From: Paracoccaceae bacterium
GTDB taxonomy: Bacteria; Pseudomonadota; Alphaproteobacteria; Rhodobacterales; Rhodobacteraceae
Direction of reading: 5' to 3'
Length of the DNA stretch: 23,417 bases
Assembly: GCA_015487335.1 (NCBI GenBank)
Contig: WFPZ01000299.1
Coordinates: 1-23,417 of the forward strand
Made by a program: the position numbers and the translations under genes. Shown in pieces: positions 22,983-23,417 of the stretch. Each line of letters opens with the position of its first letter. Within the stretch, counting starts at the first letter, position 1. The notes beneath the pieces were generated by a model. That model saw nothing but the letters and a program-made list of their open reading frames with translations, searched no databases and had not been told where the DNA came from.

Positions 22983-23126
22983 ATGACCAACCGCATCGCC
23001 TTCTTTCTCGCCCTGTCGCTCCTGGCGCTTTTCGCCCTGGACTGGTTCGTCCTTGACCGGTCCGGGCTGATCATCCTCGGGCGCAAGCTTCTGGACCTGA
23101 TCGAATTCGTCATCTTCTGGCGCTAG
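22983..23126 (+). CDS. Small single-TM hypothetical protein (47 aa)
   Basis: A 47-residue frame between the two gap genes: MTNRIAFFLALSLLALFALD, then WFVLDRSGLIILGRKL, LDLIEFVIFWR and a stop. One membrane helix at residues 5-25 is followed by an amphipathic C-terminal helix ending in a Trp-Arg. I recall a similar short protein beside gap in other Rhodobacterales, which supports coding, but I know no function. The ribosome site is poor (AGGGA lies about 22 bases upstream), so it may depend on coupling to the upstream gene. Confidence 0.65.
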   Translation: MTNRIAFFLALSLLALFALDWFVLDRSGLIILGRKLLDLIEFVIFWR

Positions 23127-23151
23127 GCGCTGAATGTCGCGCCCTGGCGGG

Positions 23152-23189
23152 TTGACGATGGCGCGCGAATCCGGATGGTAGCGATAACG
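23152..23189 (+). promoter_or_regulatory. Promoter and LacI-type operator of the second gap gene
   Basis: TTGACG (23152-23157) is a near-perfect -35. The palindrome-like TGGTAGCGATAACG (23176-23189) matches TGTTAGCGCTAACA at 11 of 14 positions and covers the place where a -10 would fall (about 23175-23180). No good -10 box is visible, so the promoter is tentative. An operator here would suit repression. Confidence 0.5.
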
Positions 23190-23215
23190 AGAACGGATCA
23201 GCGAGGATCGGACGG

Positions 23216-23417
23216 ATGGCCATCAGGGTAGCAATCAACGGTTTCGGGCGCATCGGGCGGAACGTCTTGCGGGCGATCGTGGAGTCGGGGCGCGACGACA
23301 TCGAGGTGGTGGCGATCAACGATCTCGGCCCGGTGGAGACCAACGCCCACCTGCTGCGGTTCGATTCCGTGCACGGCCGTTTTCCGGCCACCGTTACCGC
23401 CGGCGAGGACTGGATCG
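23216..23417 (+). CDS. gap: Glyceraldehyde-3-phosphate dehydrogenase, type I, paralogue 2 (3' end outside window)
   Basis: The first 67 codons of a second GAPDH: INGFGRIGR, then EVVAINDLGPVETNAHLLR and FDSVHGRFPATV. It retains Asp36 in INDLGP, so it looks NAD-dependent and glycolytic, in contrast to the upstream paralogue. The catalytic Cys lies beyond the window edge. The start at 23216 (MAIRVAINGF) has GAGGA about nine bases upstream. The two paralogues share many residues over this stretch, consistent with an old tandem duplication. Its operator, if real, overlaps the likely core promoter. Confidence 0.95.
   Translation, partial: MAIRVAINGFGRIGRNVLRAIVESGRDDIEVVAINDLGPVETNAHLLRFDSVHGRFPATVTAGEDWI

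Overview
The window is a gene-dense, high-GC (G/C-rich third codon positions) stretch of chromosome from an alphaproteobacterium, most likely order Rhodobacterales. Reasons: the sequence character of ArgC, CcmF and citrate synthase; a 1140-residue IorA-IorB fusion with a divergent LysR gene; a ZapA/coiled-coil pair; tandem type I GAPDH genes; and a holin/N-acetylmuramidase pair of the type that releases gene transfer agents (GTA) in Rhodobacterales. No tRNA, rRNA, insertion sequence or CRISPR array was seen.

Layout. Bases 1-2183 (+) carry the 3' part of gltX and complete gltA, closed by a long hairpin. Bases 2269-9870 are all on the minus strand and read, in transcription order: murI, argC, ccmE, GTA-type endolysin, 3-TM holin, a 59-residue holin-like protein, a 61-residue unknown, ccmF, ccmH and a PaaG-like enoyl-CoA hydratase/isomerase. 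A lysis cassette therefore sits inside a cytochrome c maturation gene string. A 230-residue sulfotransferase-like gene (+) follows. Next is the divergent pair of the 2-oxoacid:ferredoxin oxidoreductase fusion (-) and a LysR regulator (+). A 317-base gap downstream of LysR has two terminators and a promoter-like element, and probably encodes a small RNA. Then come purL, bolA and grxD (+), a 15-bp-stem terminator, zapA with its coiled-coil partner (-), tkt (+), and two gap genes (+) separated by a 47-residue membrane protein; the second gap runs off the end.

How it fits together. Most genes are housekeeping: translation, TCA cycle, cytochrome c assembly, arginine, peptidoglycan and purine synthesis, Fe-S trafficking, division, and the Calvin/pentose phosphate and glycolytic steps. 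The points worth attention are: (1) the lysis cassette with twin 16-bp GTTAAC-containing repeats before the endolysin; (2) a candidate small RNA at about 15346-15424 with an exposed anti-Shine-Dalgarno stretch; (3) three LacI-type (CceR-like) palindromes before two GAPDH genes that differ at the NAD-discriminating Asp; (4) a CcmH carrying an internal insertion of about 75-80 residues; (5) a dyad filling the space between -35 and a perfect -10 of the IOR promoter. All calls come from reading the sequence and from remembered family knowledge; no search was run.
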